From the NCBI RefSeq assembly GCF_020162115.1, contig NZ_CP083911.1:2108001-2172000 (forward strand): DNA of 64,000 bases, read 5' to 3'. Positions 49,428 to 58,224 of the stretch are shown here, piece by piece. The stretch comes from Tepidimonas taiwanensis (GTDB lineage Bacteria > Pseudomonadota > Gammaproteobacteria > Burkholderiales > Burkholderiaceae_C). The stretch's first letter is position 1. Every line of letters starts with the position of its first letter. Made by a program: the position numbers and the translations under genes. The notes below the pieces were generated by a model. It did not search any database, was not told the DNA's origin, and worked only from the letters and a program-made list of their open reading frames with translations.

Positions 49428-50792
49428 TCAGAGCGACCCGTAGCTGTGCAGGCCGCTCAGGAACATGTTGACGCCGAGGAACGCAAAGGTCGTGATCCCC
49501 AAGCCGACCAGCGCCCACCACGCCGCCACCGTCCCGCGCAGCCCTTTCATGAGCCGCATGTGCAGCCACGCCGCGTAGTTGAGCCAGACGATCAGCGCCC
49601 AGGTCTCCTTCGGGTCCCAGCTCCAGTAGCCGCCCCACGCCTCGGCGGCCCACAGCGCACCCAGCACCGTCGCGATGGTGAAGAACGCAAAGCCGACGGC
49701 GATCGCCTTGTACATCACGTCATCGAGCACCTGCAGGCTCGGCAGCCGCTCGGCGATACGCCGGCGCGCGGCGAGGATGCCGCCGACGATCAGCGCCGAC
49801 ACCCCGAAGTAGATCGACCAGTAGACACCGCCCTTCTCGGCCGCGCCCTGGCGGAACACGAGCGGCTCGAAACACAGCACGATGCCCAGCAGCCACAGCG
49901 GCGCGAGCTTCCACCAGCGCGTCTCGGCGGCGCTTTGCTTGATCAGGTAGGCGAACGCCAGCATCGCCGCGATCGCAAAGGTGCCGTAGCCGATGAAGTT
50001 CGCGGGCACGTGCAGTTTCATCCACCAGCTCTGTAGCGCGGGCACCAGCGGCTGGATCTGGTGCGCCTCGCGCACGACGGTGTACCACAGCAGGAACCCG
50101 ACCGCGGCGCTGACGATCAGCATCGCGAACGCCCCCATACGGCGGGTCTGGTAGCGGTCCTCGTAGTACAGGTAGTACGCCGCAGTCAGCCATGCGAACA
50201 GCACGAACACCTCGTACAGGTTGCTGACCGGGATGTGACCGATGCCGGGGCCGATCTGGTGGCTCTCGTACCAGCGCACCATCGTGCCCACCAGCGCCAG
50301 CGTCACCGCCACCCACGCGAGCCGCGAACCCAGGCGCTCGGCCGTGTCGCCGCGCGGTGCCAGCAGCCCGATCCAGTAGAACACCGTGCTCATGAAAAAC
50401 AGCACGCTCATCCACAGGATGGCCGACTGGCTGGACAGGAAATATTTCAGCAGGAAGACCTGATCGGCACGCGCGAGGTCCGCGCGCCCGTCCACCTGGT
50501 ACAGGCCGATCGCGAGCAACGACAGCGCCCCGACGACGACGGTGAGCGGCTGCACCGGGCGCCAGAACCACGCCAGCGCGATGAGGCTGGGCGCCGTCCC
50601 CGTCAGGATGGCGCGCTCGTAACCGTCCATGCGCTCGCCGTACACCGCGAACGCGACCACCGTCGCCACCACGACCAGCGCTGCGTACAGCCAGTCCCAG
50701 CGCGTGCGCCGCGCCAACCAGCCGCGCCACCCGGCGGTGGCCTCGGTGCCCCTTTGCCGGTGCAGATCGATCGTCTCCGTCATCGTCGTCAT
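49428..50792 (-). CDS. ccsB: System II cytochrome c biogenesis protein CcsB (CcsA/ResC-type)
   Basis: A 454-residue membrane protein with about eight or nine helices. The haem-handling tryptophan-rich motif WGGYWSWDPKETWALIVW is near the C-terminus; conserved histidines lie in WMKLHVPANFIGYG and WLHMRLMKGLRG. With ResB it moves haem to the periplasm and attaches it to CxxCH apocytochromes such as PetC and cytochrome c4. The gene is 15 bp behind resB. Confidence 0.95.
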   Translation of the reverse strand: MTTMTETIDLHRQRGTEATAGWRGWLARRTRWDWLYAALVVVATVVAFAVYGERMDGYERAILTGTAPSLIALAWFWRPVQPLTVVVGALSLLAIGLYQVDGRADLARADQVFLLKYFLSSQSAILWMSVLFFMSTVFYWIGLLAPRGDTAERLGSRLAWVAVTLALVGTMVRWYESHQIGPGIGHIPVSNLYEVFVLFAWLTAAYYLYYEDRYQTRRMGAFAMLIVSAAVGFLLWYTVVREAHQIQPLVPALQSWWMKLHVPANFIGYGTFAIAAMLAFAYLIKQSAAETRWWKLAPLWLLGIVLCFEPLVFRQGAAEKGGVYWSIYFGVSALIVGGILAARRRIAERLPSLQVLDDVMYKAIAVGFAFFTIATVLGALWAAEAWGGYWSWDPKETWALIVWLNYAAWLHMRLMKGLRGTVAAWWALVGLGITTFAFLGVNMFLSGLHSYGSL

Positions 50793-50807
50793 GTCACGCG
50801 CTCCGTC

Positions 50808-52931
50808 TCAAGGCGAAGTCAACAAAGCCCGCAGGCGTTCGAAAGCCCGGTCGTCGTCGAGCAGCTTGCGGTTGCTCGACAGCGCCATCGTGGCGCGGGC
50901 GCCGCCGTCCTGCGGTGCCAGCCACACCCACAGGCGCCGCTCACGCACGTACAGCATCGCAAAAACGCCCACGATCAGCAACACGCACCCGAGATAGACA
51001 ATGGTCTTGCCAGGGGCACGCGCCACCTGGAAGACGCTCGCCTGCACCTGCTCGAAATCCTGCAGCTGCAGCACCAGCGGCGCGGGGTAAAAGAACGCGT
51101 CGGAGAGGCTCAGCACCGCCTGCGTCATGAAGTTCGCGGTCTTGTCGTCGCGCGCGGCCGCGGGCAGCCCGGCACGCTCGCGGCTGAGCTGGTACAGCTC
51201 GAACAGCGTGCCGTTGAGGATGCGCAGCAACACCTCGCCGGCGCGTTCGCGCTCGGCTTCCGGGACGTTGGCCTCCATGAAGGCCGACAGCGCCTGCAAC
51301 CCGCCCAGCCGGGGCGCGCCGCCGTGCGGCAGGCGCTCGATCTCCGGGTCCTCGCCCGCGAAGAGCGCCAGCGCGCGCTGCGCCGATCCGGCCAGCGCCT
51401 GCGCCACCGGCGCCGGCTGGCCCTGCGCCGCCTGCGCGACGTAGCGGCGCACCGCCTCCGCGCGCATCGACGGATCGGCCAGCGCCGCGCGTAGCCGCAG
51501 GAAGCCGTCCATCGCGTCGTTGTCGTCCACCGGCACGCGCAGGTAGCGGAACGGCTCCGCGGGGCTTTCGCGCACGCCCAACAGGTACACGCGCTGCCCG
51601 TCCAGCTCGATCGGCAGCATGTAGTTGTGGTACTCGCGCGCCTGGCCGGCCTCGTCGCGCAGCTTGTAGGTGACGCTGGGGCCGACGTTGCGCAGCGTGC
51701 GCTCACTCACGGTCTTGTGACCCGCGCCGAGGCGCGCCTCGATCGCCTGCCGCAGATCGACCGCGCGCACGTCGGTGGCGGCGGCGTTGGCGCTGCCCAT
51801 GTTCTCGACATTGATGACGCGCAGCCCCGTGAACTCGAGCCGCAGCCGCTCGCTGCCGTTGGTCAGCGTGGTCGCCTCACCGATGCGGCCCTGCACCTCG
51901 AACGGCCGCACGCTCGCCCCCATCGGCAGCGCCCGCAGCTTGACGAGCGAGCCGCCGTCGTCGAAGCTGGATTGGTAGATCTGGATGCCGCGGTGCTCCA
52001 CCGGGTGGTTCACCTCGACCCGCGCCGGCCGCGCCTCGCCGGTGTAGCGGTCGTGGATCACGATGTCGCTGGCAAAGAGCCGCGGCATGCCGGTGTCGTA
52101 ATACTCGACGATGAACTTTTTCAATTCGACGTCGAACGGCAGCTCCTGCAGGATGACGCCTTCGGGCTGCGCGAGCACCGCCACACCGGCGCGCGTGCCC
52201 TCGGTGACCAGCAGGTTGCCGCGGAAGGTCGGGTTGGCGTCGCTCAACCGGTGCTTGTCCGGCACCTCGGCGATCGCGCCACCGCCGCGAAACGGCTCCT
52301 TGCCGCCGAAGGCCATCTGCAGCCGCACCATCAGGTCACCGTCGAGCAGTCCGCCGATGCAGATGACGACGATCGCCGCGTGCGCCGCGAGGTAGCCGAT
52401 CTTGTTGGCCGCGCCCGCCTTGGCCGCCACCATCCAGCCCGTGCCGGTCGGCGTCTCGCGCGACTGCAGCCGCACCTTCCAGCCCTGCGCCACCAGCGCC
52501 TGACCGATGCGCTCGGCCGCCGCCCGCGGGGCCTCGGGCAGCTCGGCCTGCGCCTTGTGGTGAAAGGCCTGCAGACTGCGCTCGTGCACGTGCTCCTTGA
52601 ACTGGCGCAGGTCGGCCATGATCTTGGGCGTGTTGCGCACGATGCACAGCGTCGTGCTCACGACCAGAAACGCCAGGATCAGCAGGAACCACCACGCGCT
52701 GTAGACCGCATACAGGCTCAGCCGGCCAAACACCTCGGACCAGAACGGCCCGAACTGGTTGACGTAGTTGTTGATCGGCTCGTGCTGCTTGAGCACCGTG
52801 CCCACCACCGACGCGATGCAGATCACCGTCAGCAGCGCGATCGCAAAGCGCATCGACGACAGCAGCTCGACCACCGCGGCCAGTCGGCGGGACTGTGTCG
52901 GAATTTCGATACCGGCGGTGGAGGCGCTCAT
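50808..52931 (-). CDS. resB: System II cytochrome c biogenesis protein ResB (Ccs1)
   Basis: A 707-residue protein with three N-terminal membrane segments (about 22-42, 78-98, 180-200), a large periplasmic domain and a last helix near 650 (IVYLGCVLLIVGVFAML). Conserved openings LLSSMRFAIALLTVICIASVVGTVL and AVYSAWWFLLILAFLVVSTTLCI are present. No Shine-Dalgarno is seen: the 15 nt before ATG are GTCCCGACCCTCCGC, directly behind a hairpin and T6 tract. Confidence 0.94.
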   Translation of the reverse strand: MSASTAGIEIPTQSRRLAAVVELLSSMRFAIALLTVICIASVVGTVLKQHEPINNYVNQFGPFWSEVFGRLSLYAVYSAWWFLLILAFLVVSTTLCIVRNTPKIMADLRQFKEHVHERSLQAFHHKAQAELPEAPRAAAERIGQALVAQGWKVRLQSRETPTGTGWMVAAKAGAANKIGYLAAHAAIVVICIGGLLDGDLMVRLQMAFGGKEPFRGGGAIAEVPDKHRLSDANPTFRGNLLVTEGTRAGVAVLAQPEGVILQELPFDVELKKFIVEYYDTGMPRLFASDIVIHDRYTGEARPARVEVNHPVEHRGIQIYQSSFDDGGSLVKLRALPMGASVRPFEVQGRIGEATTLTNGSERLRLEFTGLRVINVENMGSANAAATDVRAVDLRQAIEARLGAGHKTVSERTLRNVGPSVTYKLRDEAGQAREYHNYMLPIELDGQRVYLLGVRESPAEPFRYLRVPVDDNDAMDGFLRLRAALADPSMRAEAVRRYVAQAAQGQPAPVAQALAGSAQRALALFAGEDPEIERLPHGGAPRLGGLQALSAFMEANVPEAERERAGEVLLRILNGTLFELYQLSRERAGLPAAARDDKTANFMTQAVLSLSDAFFYPAPLVLQLQDFEQVQASVFQVARAPGKTIVYLGCVLLIVGVFAMLYVRERRLWVWLAPQDGGARATMALSSNRKLLDDDRAFERLRALLTSP

Positions 52932-52946
52932 GCGGAGGGTCGGGAC

Positions 52947-52975
52947 AAAAAAGGCAGGCCGTCAACGGGCCTGCC
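52947..52975 (-). terminator. Intrinsic terminator hairpin just before resB
   Basis: On the minus strand GGCAGGCC, loop CGTTGAC, GGCCTGCC, then six Ts. It stands 15 nt before the resB ATG. It can end the cytochrome c4 message or attenuate transcription into resB. The remaining gap 52976-53109 contains a weak TAATAT element near 53033-53043. Confidence 0.85.
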
Positions 52976-53109
52976 TCGGCTCAGATACGGGGACACGGGG
53001 TTGGTTCCACGTCCAGCGGACGGCTCTCGCGCCCTATATTACCGGATACTGATATTTGACGGAGCCGCGACATCGGTGACCCGCCGCCCCGTGGGGTCGC
53101 GCCGACCGA

Positions 53110-53724
53110 TCAGCGCAGGCCGGCGATGTAGTCCGCCAACGCCGCGATTTCGGTATCCGTCAGGTAGCGCGCGATCTCGTGCATCGGCTTGTTGTTCGCG
53201 CGCTCGTTGGAGCGGAACGCCTTGAGCTGCGCGGCGGTGTATTCGGCGTGCTGACCGCTCAGGCGCGGATACTCGGCCGGAATGCCGCTGCCGCTGGGGC
53301 CGTGGCAGCCCGCGCACGCGGGGATGCGGCGGTCGACGATGCCGCCGCGGTAGATGCGCTCGCCCAGCCGCACCAGCTCGGCGTTCGTCGAGAAGCCGGT
53401 CGTCGCCTTCTGGCTGGCCAGCCAGTGGGCGATGTCGACCATGTCCTGATCCGACAGCTGGGCGGCGAAGCCCGCCATGATCGCGTTCGCGCGCTTGCCG
53501 GATTTGAACTCCTTGAGCTGCTTGATCAGGTACTCCGGGTGCTGCTGCGCGAGCTTCGGATTCGCCGCGGTGGTCGAGTTGCCATCGGCCGCGTGACAGG
53601 CCACGCAGACCTGGCCGAACAGGGCGGCACCGCGCTTGGGGTCGGGCTGGGCCGATTGGGCATGTGCAGACCAGGACAGGGTGGCCGCCAACACGGCGCC
53701 GATGAGCGTGACGATGGGCTTCAT
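53110..53724 (-). CDS. Dihaem cytochrome c4
   Basis: A 204-residue periplasmic protein. Signal peptide to about A22 (SWSAHA). Haem sites CVACH at 40-44 and CAGCH at 137-141; each half carries the axial-Met segment (NAIMAGFAAQLSDQD and NKPMHEIARYLTD). Cytochrome c4 passes electrons from bc1 to terminal oxidases, in line with petABC and ccsB/resB in this window. It is divergent from engB. Confidence 0.95.
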   Translation of the reverse strand: MKPIVTLIGAVLAATLSWSAHAQSAQPDPKRGAALFGQVCVACHAADGNSTTAANPKLAQQHPEYLIKQLKEFKSGKRANAIMAGFAAQLSDQDMVDIAHWLASQKATTGFSTNAELVRLGERIYRGGIVDRRIPACAGCHGPSGSGIPAEYPRLSGQHAEYTAAQLKAFRSNERANNKPMHEIARYLTDTEIAALADYIAGLR

Positions 53725-53801
53725 GGTAGGGACGCGGGAGAGGCGCAAAAACACGCGTGTCCTGCCGACGGGGCGGACGCACGACGAGACGTGATGGATT
53801 C

Positions 53802-53807
53802 TACAAT
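53802..53807 (+). promoter_or_regulatory. -10 box for engB
   Basis: TACAAT lies 17 bp upstream of the chosen engB ATG. The -35 region (GCACGA) is weak. If used, in-frame ATGs at 53794 and 53806 would be outside the message, which supports the start at 53824. Confidence 0.45.
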
Positions 53808-53823
53808 GCCGGCACCTGCGCCC

Positions 53824-54489
53824 ATGACCGAACCATCCCCCACCTCTGCCCCGATCGACGCCGCCGCGCGTGCCCGCGCGTGGCTGCACACCGCCCGCTT
53901 CCTGACCGAAGCACCGCAACTGCCGCACCTGCCAGCGCTCGACGTCCCCGAAATCGCTTTCGTCGGCCGCTCCAACGCCGGCAAGTCCACCTGCATCAAC
54001 ACACTGGCGCAGCAGCGGCAGCTCGCGTTCGCCTCCAAGATGCCGGGCCGCACGCAGAGCATCGTGCTCTTCGCGCTGGGCAAGGGGGGGCAGACCGACG
54101 CAGTGCTGGCGGACCTGCCGGGCTATGGCTACGCCGCCGTCCCGCAGGCGGCCAAACGCCGCTGGCAGCAGGTCATGGCGAACTACCTCGTCAGCCGTCC
54201 GAACCTGCGCGCCGTCGTCCTGCTGTGCGATGCACGGCTGGGCCTGACCGAGTTGGACGAGGCGCTGCTCGAGATCATCCGCCCCCGCGTGGAACAGGGG
54301 CTGGATTTTCTGGTGCTGCTGACCAAGGCGGACAAGCTCTCACGCCAGGAGCAAGGCAAGGCGCTGTCCATTGCGCGACTGCAGACCGCCGGCGGCGATG
54401 CGATGCTGTTCTCGGCCCTCAAGCGCCAAGGCGTGGACGCGGTCGCCCAGCGCCTGTGGGACTGGGCGCACCCCGCCCCCGCGGCCTGA
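53824..54489 (+). CDS. engB: Ribosome-biogenesis GTPase EngB (YihA/YsxC)
   Basis: A 221-residue GTPase. G1 GRSNAGKS at 48-55, G2 region KMPGRTQSI, G3 DLPGYGYA, G4 TKADKLS and G5 near LFSALKRQG. It helps assemble the large ribosomal subunit. It lies divergent from cytochrome c4, a conserved pair in beta-proteobacteria. Confidence 0.95.
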   Translation: MTEPSPTSAPIDAAARARAWLHTARFLTEAPQLPHLPALDVPEIAFVGRSNAGKSTCINTLAQQRQLAFASKMPGRTQSIVLFALGKGGQTDAVLADLPGYGYAAVPQAAKRRWQQVMANYLVSRPNLRAVVLLCDARLGLTELDEALLEIIRPRVEQGLDFLVLLTKADKLSRQEQGKALSIARLQTAGGDAMLFSALKRQGVDAVAQRLWDWAHPAPAA

Positions 54490-54533
54490 CCCCGGTGCGG
54501 CGGGCCCCTCATGTCACCCCGGAGCCCGCTGCC

Positions 54534-55461
54534 ATGATCGACACCTTTGACCTCGCCCTGCCGCACGGCATCACGCTGAGCGTGCGCGCGGCCGGCCAGC
54601 CCGGCCGGCCGGTGCTGCTGTTCCTGCACGGCTTCCCGGAAGCCGCGTTCGTCTGGGACGAGGCACTGGCGCACTTCGCGGCCCCCGAACACGGCGGCTG
54701 GCGCTGCATCGCGCCCAACCTGCGCGGCTACGAGCGCTCCAGCGCGCCCCCCCAACGCCGACGCATACCGGGCGCGCCACCTCGTGCAGGACATCGCCGC
54801 GCTCATCGACGCGGTGACCGCCGCCGGCCCCACGCCCGGGCGGGTGGCGGGGCTGATCGCGCACGACTGGGGCGGCGCGGTGGCGTGGAACCTCGCCGCC
54901 ACACAGCCCGAGCGGCTCGAACGGCTGGTCATTCTGAATTCCCCGCACCCCGGTACCTTCTGGCGGGATCTGCGCGAGTCGCCCGCGCAGCAGGCCGCCA
55001 GTGCCTACATGAACTTCCTCTGCCGCCCCGAGGCGGCCGAGCGCCTGCGCGCCGATGGCTACGCCAAGCTGTGGGCCTTTTTTCGCGGCATGTCCGACAC
55101 GTCGGCGTGGCTGACCCCAGCCTTGCAAACCCAATACGAGGCGGCGTGGGCGCACGGCCTGCAGGGGGGACTGAATTACTACGTCGCTTCGCCGCTGCGC
55201 CCGCCGACCGCGGACGACCCGGCCGCCGCCGGCGTGACGCTGCCGAATGCCCTGCTGCACGTGCGCGTGCCCACGCTGGTGATCTGGGGCATGCGGGATC
55301 AGGCGCTGCTGCCGGGGCTGCTCGATGGGCTGGACGCGTGGGTTCCGGATCTGCGCATCGAGCGCCTGCCCGACGCGTCGCACTGGCTGCTGCACGAGCG
55401 CCCCGCGCGGGTCATCGGACTGATCGACGGCTTCTTGGCGTCAGCGCAGCGCGCGGGGTGA
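54534..55461 (+). pseudogene. Alpha/beta hydrolase (epoxide-hydrolase/dehalogenase-like), frameshifted
   Basis: Two frames together encode a complete ~308-residue hydrolase. The first (from ATG 54534) has the oxyanion motif LFLHGFPEAAFVWDEAL and PNLRGYERSSAPP. The second picks up at NADAYRARHLVQDIAALID and holds the nucleophile AHDWGGAVAW, PHPGTFWRDL and the catalytic His of DASHWLLHERP. They join at a run of seven Cs (54747-54753); six would restore one frame. Conservation on both sides suggests a recent slip or a sequencing error. GGAG precedes the ATG. The 3' end overlaps the acyltransferase gene by 21 bp. Confidence 0.8.
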
Positions 55462-56280
55462 CTTGTAACGCGCATAGCCCCACAGGTACTGCGACGGCGC
55501 CCGGGCAATGAGGCGCTCCATCGCGCCGTTGATCTGGGCGGCCGCCTGCGCGGGATCGGCCGCCAGCGGCGCGTCCATCACCTGCGCCCACGGCTGCACG
55601 TGCACCACGTAGCCCCGCCCCCACGGCAGCCGTTCGCCCCACGCGAGCAGCACCTGCACGCCGGGCTGCTGCGCCAGCCGCGCGGCCAGCGTCATCGTGT
55701 ACGCGGGGCGGCCGAAAAACGGCGCCCACACGCCGAGCCCTTCGGGCGGCACCTGATCCGGCAACAGGCCCACCGCCTCGCCGCGGCGCAGCGCGTGCAT
55801 CAACTGCCGCACACCGGCCAGCGTCGTCGGCGCGGCCGCCATGCCGGGACGCCGGCGGGCCCGCTGCAGCAGCGCATCCAACGCGGCCTGACGCGACGGG
55901 CGGTACAAAACGGTAATGGGGGCATGTGTCCCGAACCGCTCGGCGTAGGCGCGTGGCGTGACCTCGAAGCACCCCAGGTGCGGCGTCAGAAACAGCACCC
56001 CGCGGCCCTGCGCCAGCGCCGCGTCGATGTGCGCCGCCCCCTCCCAACCCACGGGCACCGGCGGGCCGAACCACAGGCGTGGCAGCTCGGCCACCTGCTG
56101 CCCCGCGGCGCCGACCGACGCCCAGCGCGCGCGGCCGCGCAGCCCGGCGAGCCGGGTGTGCGCCCACCAGCGCCGTCGGTAGGTGGGCGAGGCCAGCCAC
56201 ACCACCCACCCACCGAGCCAGCCCAGGGCGTGCAATGCCCACAGGGGCCAGCGGGCGAGCAAGAGGAACAGGCGGGTCAT
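55441..56280 (-). CDS. Lipid A late acyltransferase (LpxL/HtrB family)
   Basis: A 279-residue protein starting MTRLFLLLARWPLWALHAL, though ATGs at 56286 and 56292 are also possible. One N-terminal hydrophobic segment precedes the acyltransferase domain with catalytic H-x4-E (PHLGCFEV), ITVLYRPSRQ, LLPDQVPPEGLGVWAPFFG and the C-terminal PSQYLWGYARYK. It adds secondary acyl chains to lipid A. It is divergent from metK. Confidence 0.9.
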   Translation of the reverse strand: MTRLFLLLARWPLWALHALGWLGGWVVWLASPTYRRRWWAHTRLAGLRGRARWASVGAAGQQVAELPRLWFGPPVPVGWEGAAHIDAALAQGRGVLFLTPHLGCFEVTPRAYAERFGTHAPITVLYRPSRQAALDALLQRARRRPGMAAAPTTLAGVRQLMHALRRGEAVGLLPDQVPPEGLGVWAPFFGRPAYTMTLAARLAQQPGVQVLLAWGERLPWGRGYVVHVQPWAQVMDAPLAADPAQAAAQINGAMERLIARAPSQYLWGYARYKSPRALR

Positions 56281-56326
56281 CAACATGGACATGCAACGCA
56301 GCGGGTGCGCCTGCGAGCCCGGCGGG

Positions 56327-56332
56327 TACAAT
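56327..56332 (+). promoter_or_regulatory. -10 box for metK
   Basis: TACAAT places the transcription start near 56339, immediately before the P1 stem of the leader. The -35 region is GC-rich and poor. Confidence 0.5.
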
Positions 56333-56338
56333 CGCACC

Positions 56339-56461
56339 CATCGCCGAGTTACCGAACTACTTGCGGGCGATTCACAAATGCCGCTAAAGCGTTCGCCATC
56401 ACACCCTTGACACGGGCCCGGCGAAACGCCGGCACCCAACATGACACGGAGTGTAAACACC
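56339..56461 (+). ncRNA. metK leader RNA, candidate SAM-sensing pseudoknot
   Basis: P1 pairs AUCGCC (56340-56345) with GGCGAU (56366-56371), closing a 20-nt loop. CGAAC in that loop (56353-56357) pairs with GUUCG (56391-56395), giving an H-type pseudoknot. The P1 3' strand GGCGA can instead pair with UCGCC (56393-56397), so two states exclude each other. AAAUGCCGCUAAA (56376-56388) resembles the AAAUGUAGCUAAA segment of a known SAM-II aptamer as I remember it. Downstream are the hairpin CCGGCG-AAA-CGCCGG (56418-56432) and ACAC-GGA-GTGT (56444-56454) holding the Shine-Dalgarno. The pairing is seen; ligand binding is inferred from the metK context. Confidence 0.45.
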
Positions 56462-57646
56462 ATGGCGAACGACTTTCTCTTCACCAGTGAGTCCGTCTCC
56501 GAAGGCCACCCGGACAAGGTGGCCGACCAGATCTCGGACGCGATCCTGGATGCCATCCTCGAGCAGGACCCGCGCTCGCGCGTCGCCGCCGAGACGCTGT
56601 GCAACACTGGGCTGGTGGTGCTCGCCGGCGAAATCACGACCAACGCGCACGTCGACTACATCCAAGTCGCGCGCGACACCATCAAGCGCATCGGCTACGA
56701 CAACACCGAGTACGGCATCGACTACAAGGGCTGTGCGGTGCTGGTCGCCTACGACAAGCAGAGCAACGATATCGCGCAGGGCGTCGATCACGCCAGCGAC
56801 GACTACCTCAACACTGGCGCGGGCGACCAGGGTTTGATGTTCGGCTACGCCTGTGACGAGACGCCGGAGCTGATGCCGGCGCCGATCTACTACGCGCACC
56901 GCATCGTCGAGCGCCAGGCCCAGCTGCGCAAGGACGGTCGCCTGCCCTTCCTGCGCCCGGACGCCAAGAGCCAGATCACGATGCGCTACGTGGACGGGCG
57001 GCCGCACAGCATCGACACCGTCGTGCTCTCCAGCCAACACTCGCCCGAGATGAGCGACGGCAAGCACATGAAGCCGGCGTTCATCGAAGCCTGCATCGAA
57101 GAGATCATCAAGCCCGTCCTGCCCAAGGAGTGGCTCAAAGACACCCGCTACCTGATCAACCCGACCGGGCGCTTCGTCATCGGCGGCCCGCAGGGCGACT
57201 GCGGCCTGACCGGGCGTAAGATCATCGTCGACACCTACGGTGGCGCCTGCCCGCACGGCGGTGGTGCGTTCTCCGGCAAAGACCCCACCAAAGTCGACCG
57301 CTCCGCGGCCTACGCGGCACGCTACGTCGCGAAGAACATCGTCGCGGCGGGCCTGGCGCGGCAGTGCCAGATCCAGGTCAGCTACGCGATCGGCGTGGCG
57401 CGCCCGATCAACGTCACCGTTTATACCGAGGGCACCGGCGTCATCTCGGACGAGAAAATCGCCGCCATCGTCAACGAGGTCTTCGACCTGCGGCCCAAGG
57501 GCATCATCCAGATGCTGGACCTGCTGCGCCCGATCTACAGCAAAACCGCCGCCTACGGCCACTTCGGCCGGGACGAGCCGGAATTCACCTGGGAGCGCAC
57601 CGACAAGGTGCAGGTGCTACGGGATCTGGCGGGGCTAAAACAGTAA
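56462..57646 (+). CDS. metK: S-adenosylmethionine synthetase
   Basis: A 394-residue enzyme making SAM from methionine and ATP. FTSESVSEGHPDKVADQISD at the start, the methionine loop and GAGDQGLMFGYA, the P-loop-like GGGAFSGKDPTKVDRS, and the closing YGHFGRDEPEFTWE are all intact. GGAG precedes the ATG by about 10 nt within a small hairpin. A different in-frame start seven codons upstream is rejected. Confidence 0.98.
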   Translation: MANDFLFTSESVSEGHPDKVADQISDAILDAILEQDPRSRVAAETLCNTGLVVLAGEITTNAHVDYIQVARDTIKRIGYDNTEYGIDYKGCAVLVAYDKQSNDIAQGVDHASDDYLNTGAGDQGLMFGYACDETPELMPAPIYYAHRIVERQAQLRKDGRLPFLRPDAKSQITMRYVDGRPHSIDTVVLSSQHSPEMSDGKHMKPAFIEACIEEIIKPVLPKEWLKDTRYLINPTGRFVIGGPQGDCGLTGRKIIVDTYGGACPHGGGAFSGKDPTKVDRSAAYAARYVAKNIVAAGLARQCQIQVSYAIGVARPINVTVYTEGTGVISDEKIAAIVNEVFDLRPKGIIQMLDLLRPIYSKTAAYGHFGRDEPEFTWERTDKVQVLRDLAGLKQ

Positions 57647-57713
57647 AACCTCTCACGCGACCGCAGCACGTCCCGCCCGGGGACTAACAACTCATCCACA
57701 AGCCGGTGACGTC

Positions 57714-57735
57714 GGGGCAACTGGGCAGTTGCCCC
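57714..57735. other. Perfect 22-bp palindrome after metK
   Basis: GGGGCAACTG, GG, CAGTTGCCCC. It has no T run, so it is a poor intrinsic terminator. It lies 8 bp from the end of a transposase remnant and may belong to that element. In 57647-58224 this palindrome and the remnant are the only features recognised; a GGCGGCGG/CCGCCGCC inverted pair (about 58150-58210) frames the right part. Confidence 0.6.
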
Positions 57736-57743
57736 TGATCTAT

Positions 57744-58142
57744 TCATCCGACGAACAGCTGCGGGTTAGACGGGACCAATGCGATCAATCTTCGCCCCAA
57801 CGCGGCCATCGACATCAGGCGCGCGAGAGGCGAGGACAAGGCTCGCATACCCTCCTTGGCAATCATACGCCACAGCCAGCGGACGTTTTACTCGGTGGCG
57901 CACGGCATCGCATAAGGCCGATCGCCTCTGCCGTCCCGCACGGGGCAGCGATCCGTGCGCTGATTAACCTTCAAGCGACCCATGACGGCCTCGATCGCTT
58001 GGCACCGTTTTGGTTGGGCGCGCCGCAACCGTTGATGCACTTCGGCTTGCCATCGCGAATGACGCGCAGCGCGGGGTGTCTCCATCGACACTCCGGCCAA
58101 CTGGGCCCACGAAGACCGCCAAAGGAGCAATGCCTCCGTCAT
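57744..58142 (-). pseudogene. Decayed IS5-type DDE transposase, C-terminal part
   Basis: Reading the minus strand through one stop (57888-57890) gives a continuous C-terminal DDE domain: AIEAVMGRLKVNQRTDRC, then GDRPYAMPCATE, stop, NVRWLWRMIAKEGMRAL, ending PQLFVG. Active IS5-family proteins read IEPVIGHLKxDxRMDRC...GDxxxAxLxAxGxNxRWLLR at this place. The N-terminal half is missing or scrambled in other frames. No terminal inverted repeats could be assigned. Confidence 0.55.
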
Positions 58143-58224
58143 ACCTCAAAATGGCGGCGGCTTAACCCTTTGTTTTTCCCCTATAAAACAGGTATTAGGA
58201 CGCCGCCGCCCCTGCAGCGCGCAT

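Noticed and set aside
53041..53062. FNR-like element (CTGATATTTGAC) upstream of resB
   Set aside because: The half-sites are not at the required spacing and one half is poor.
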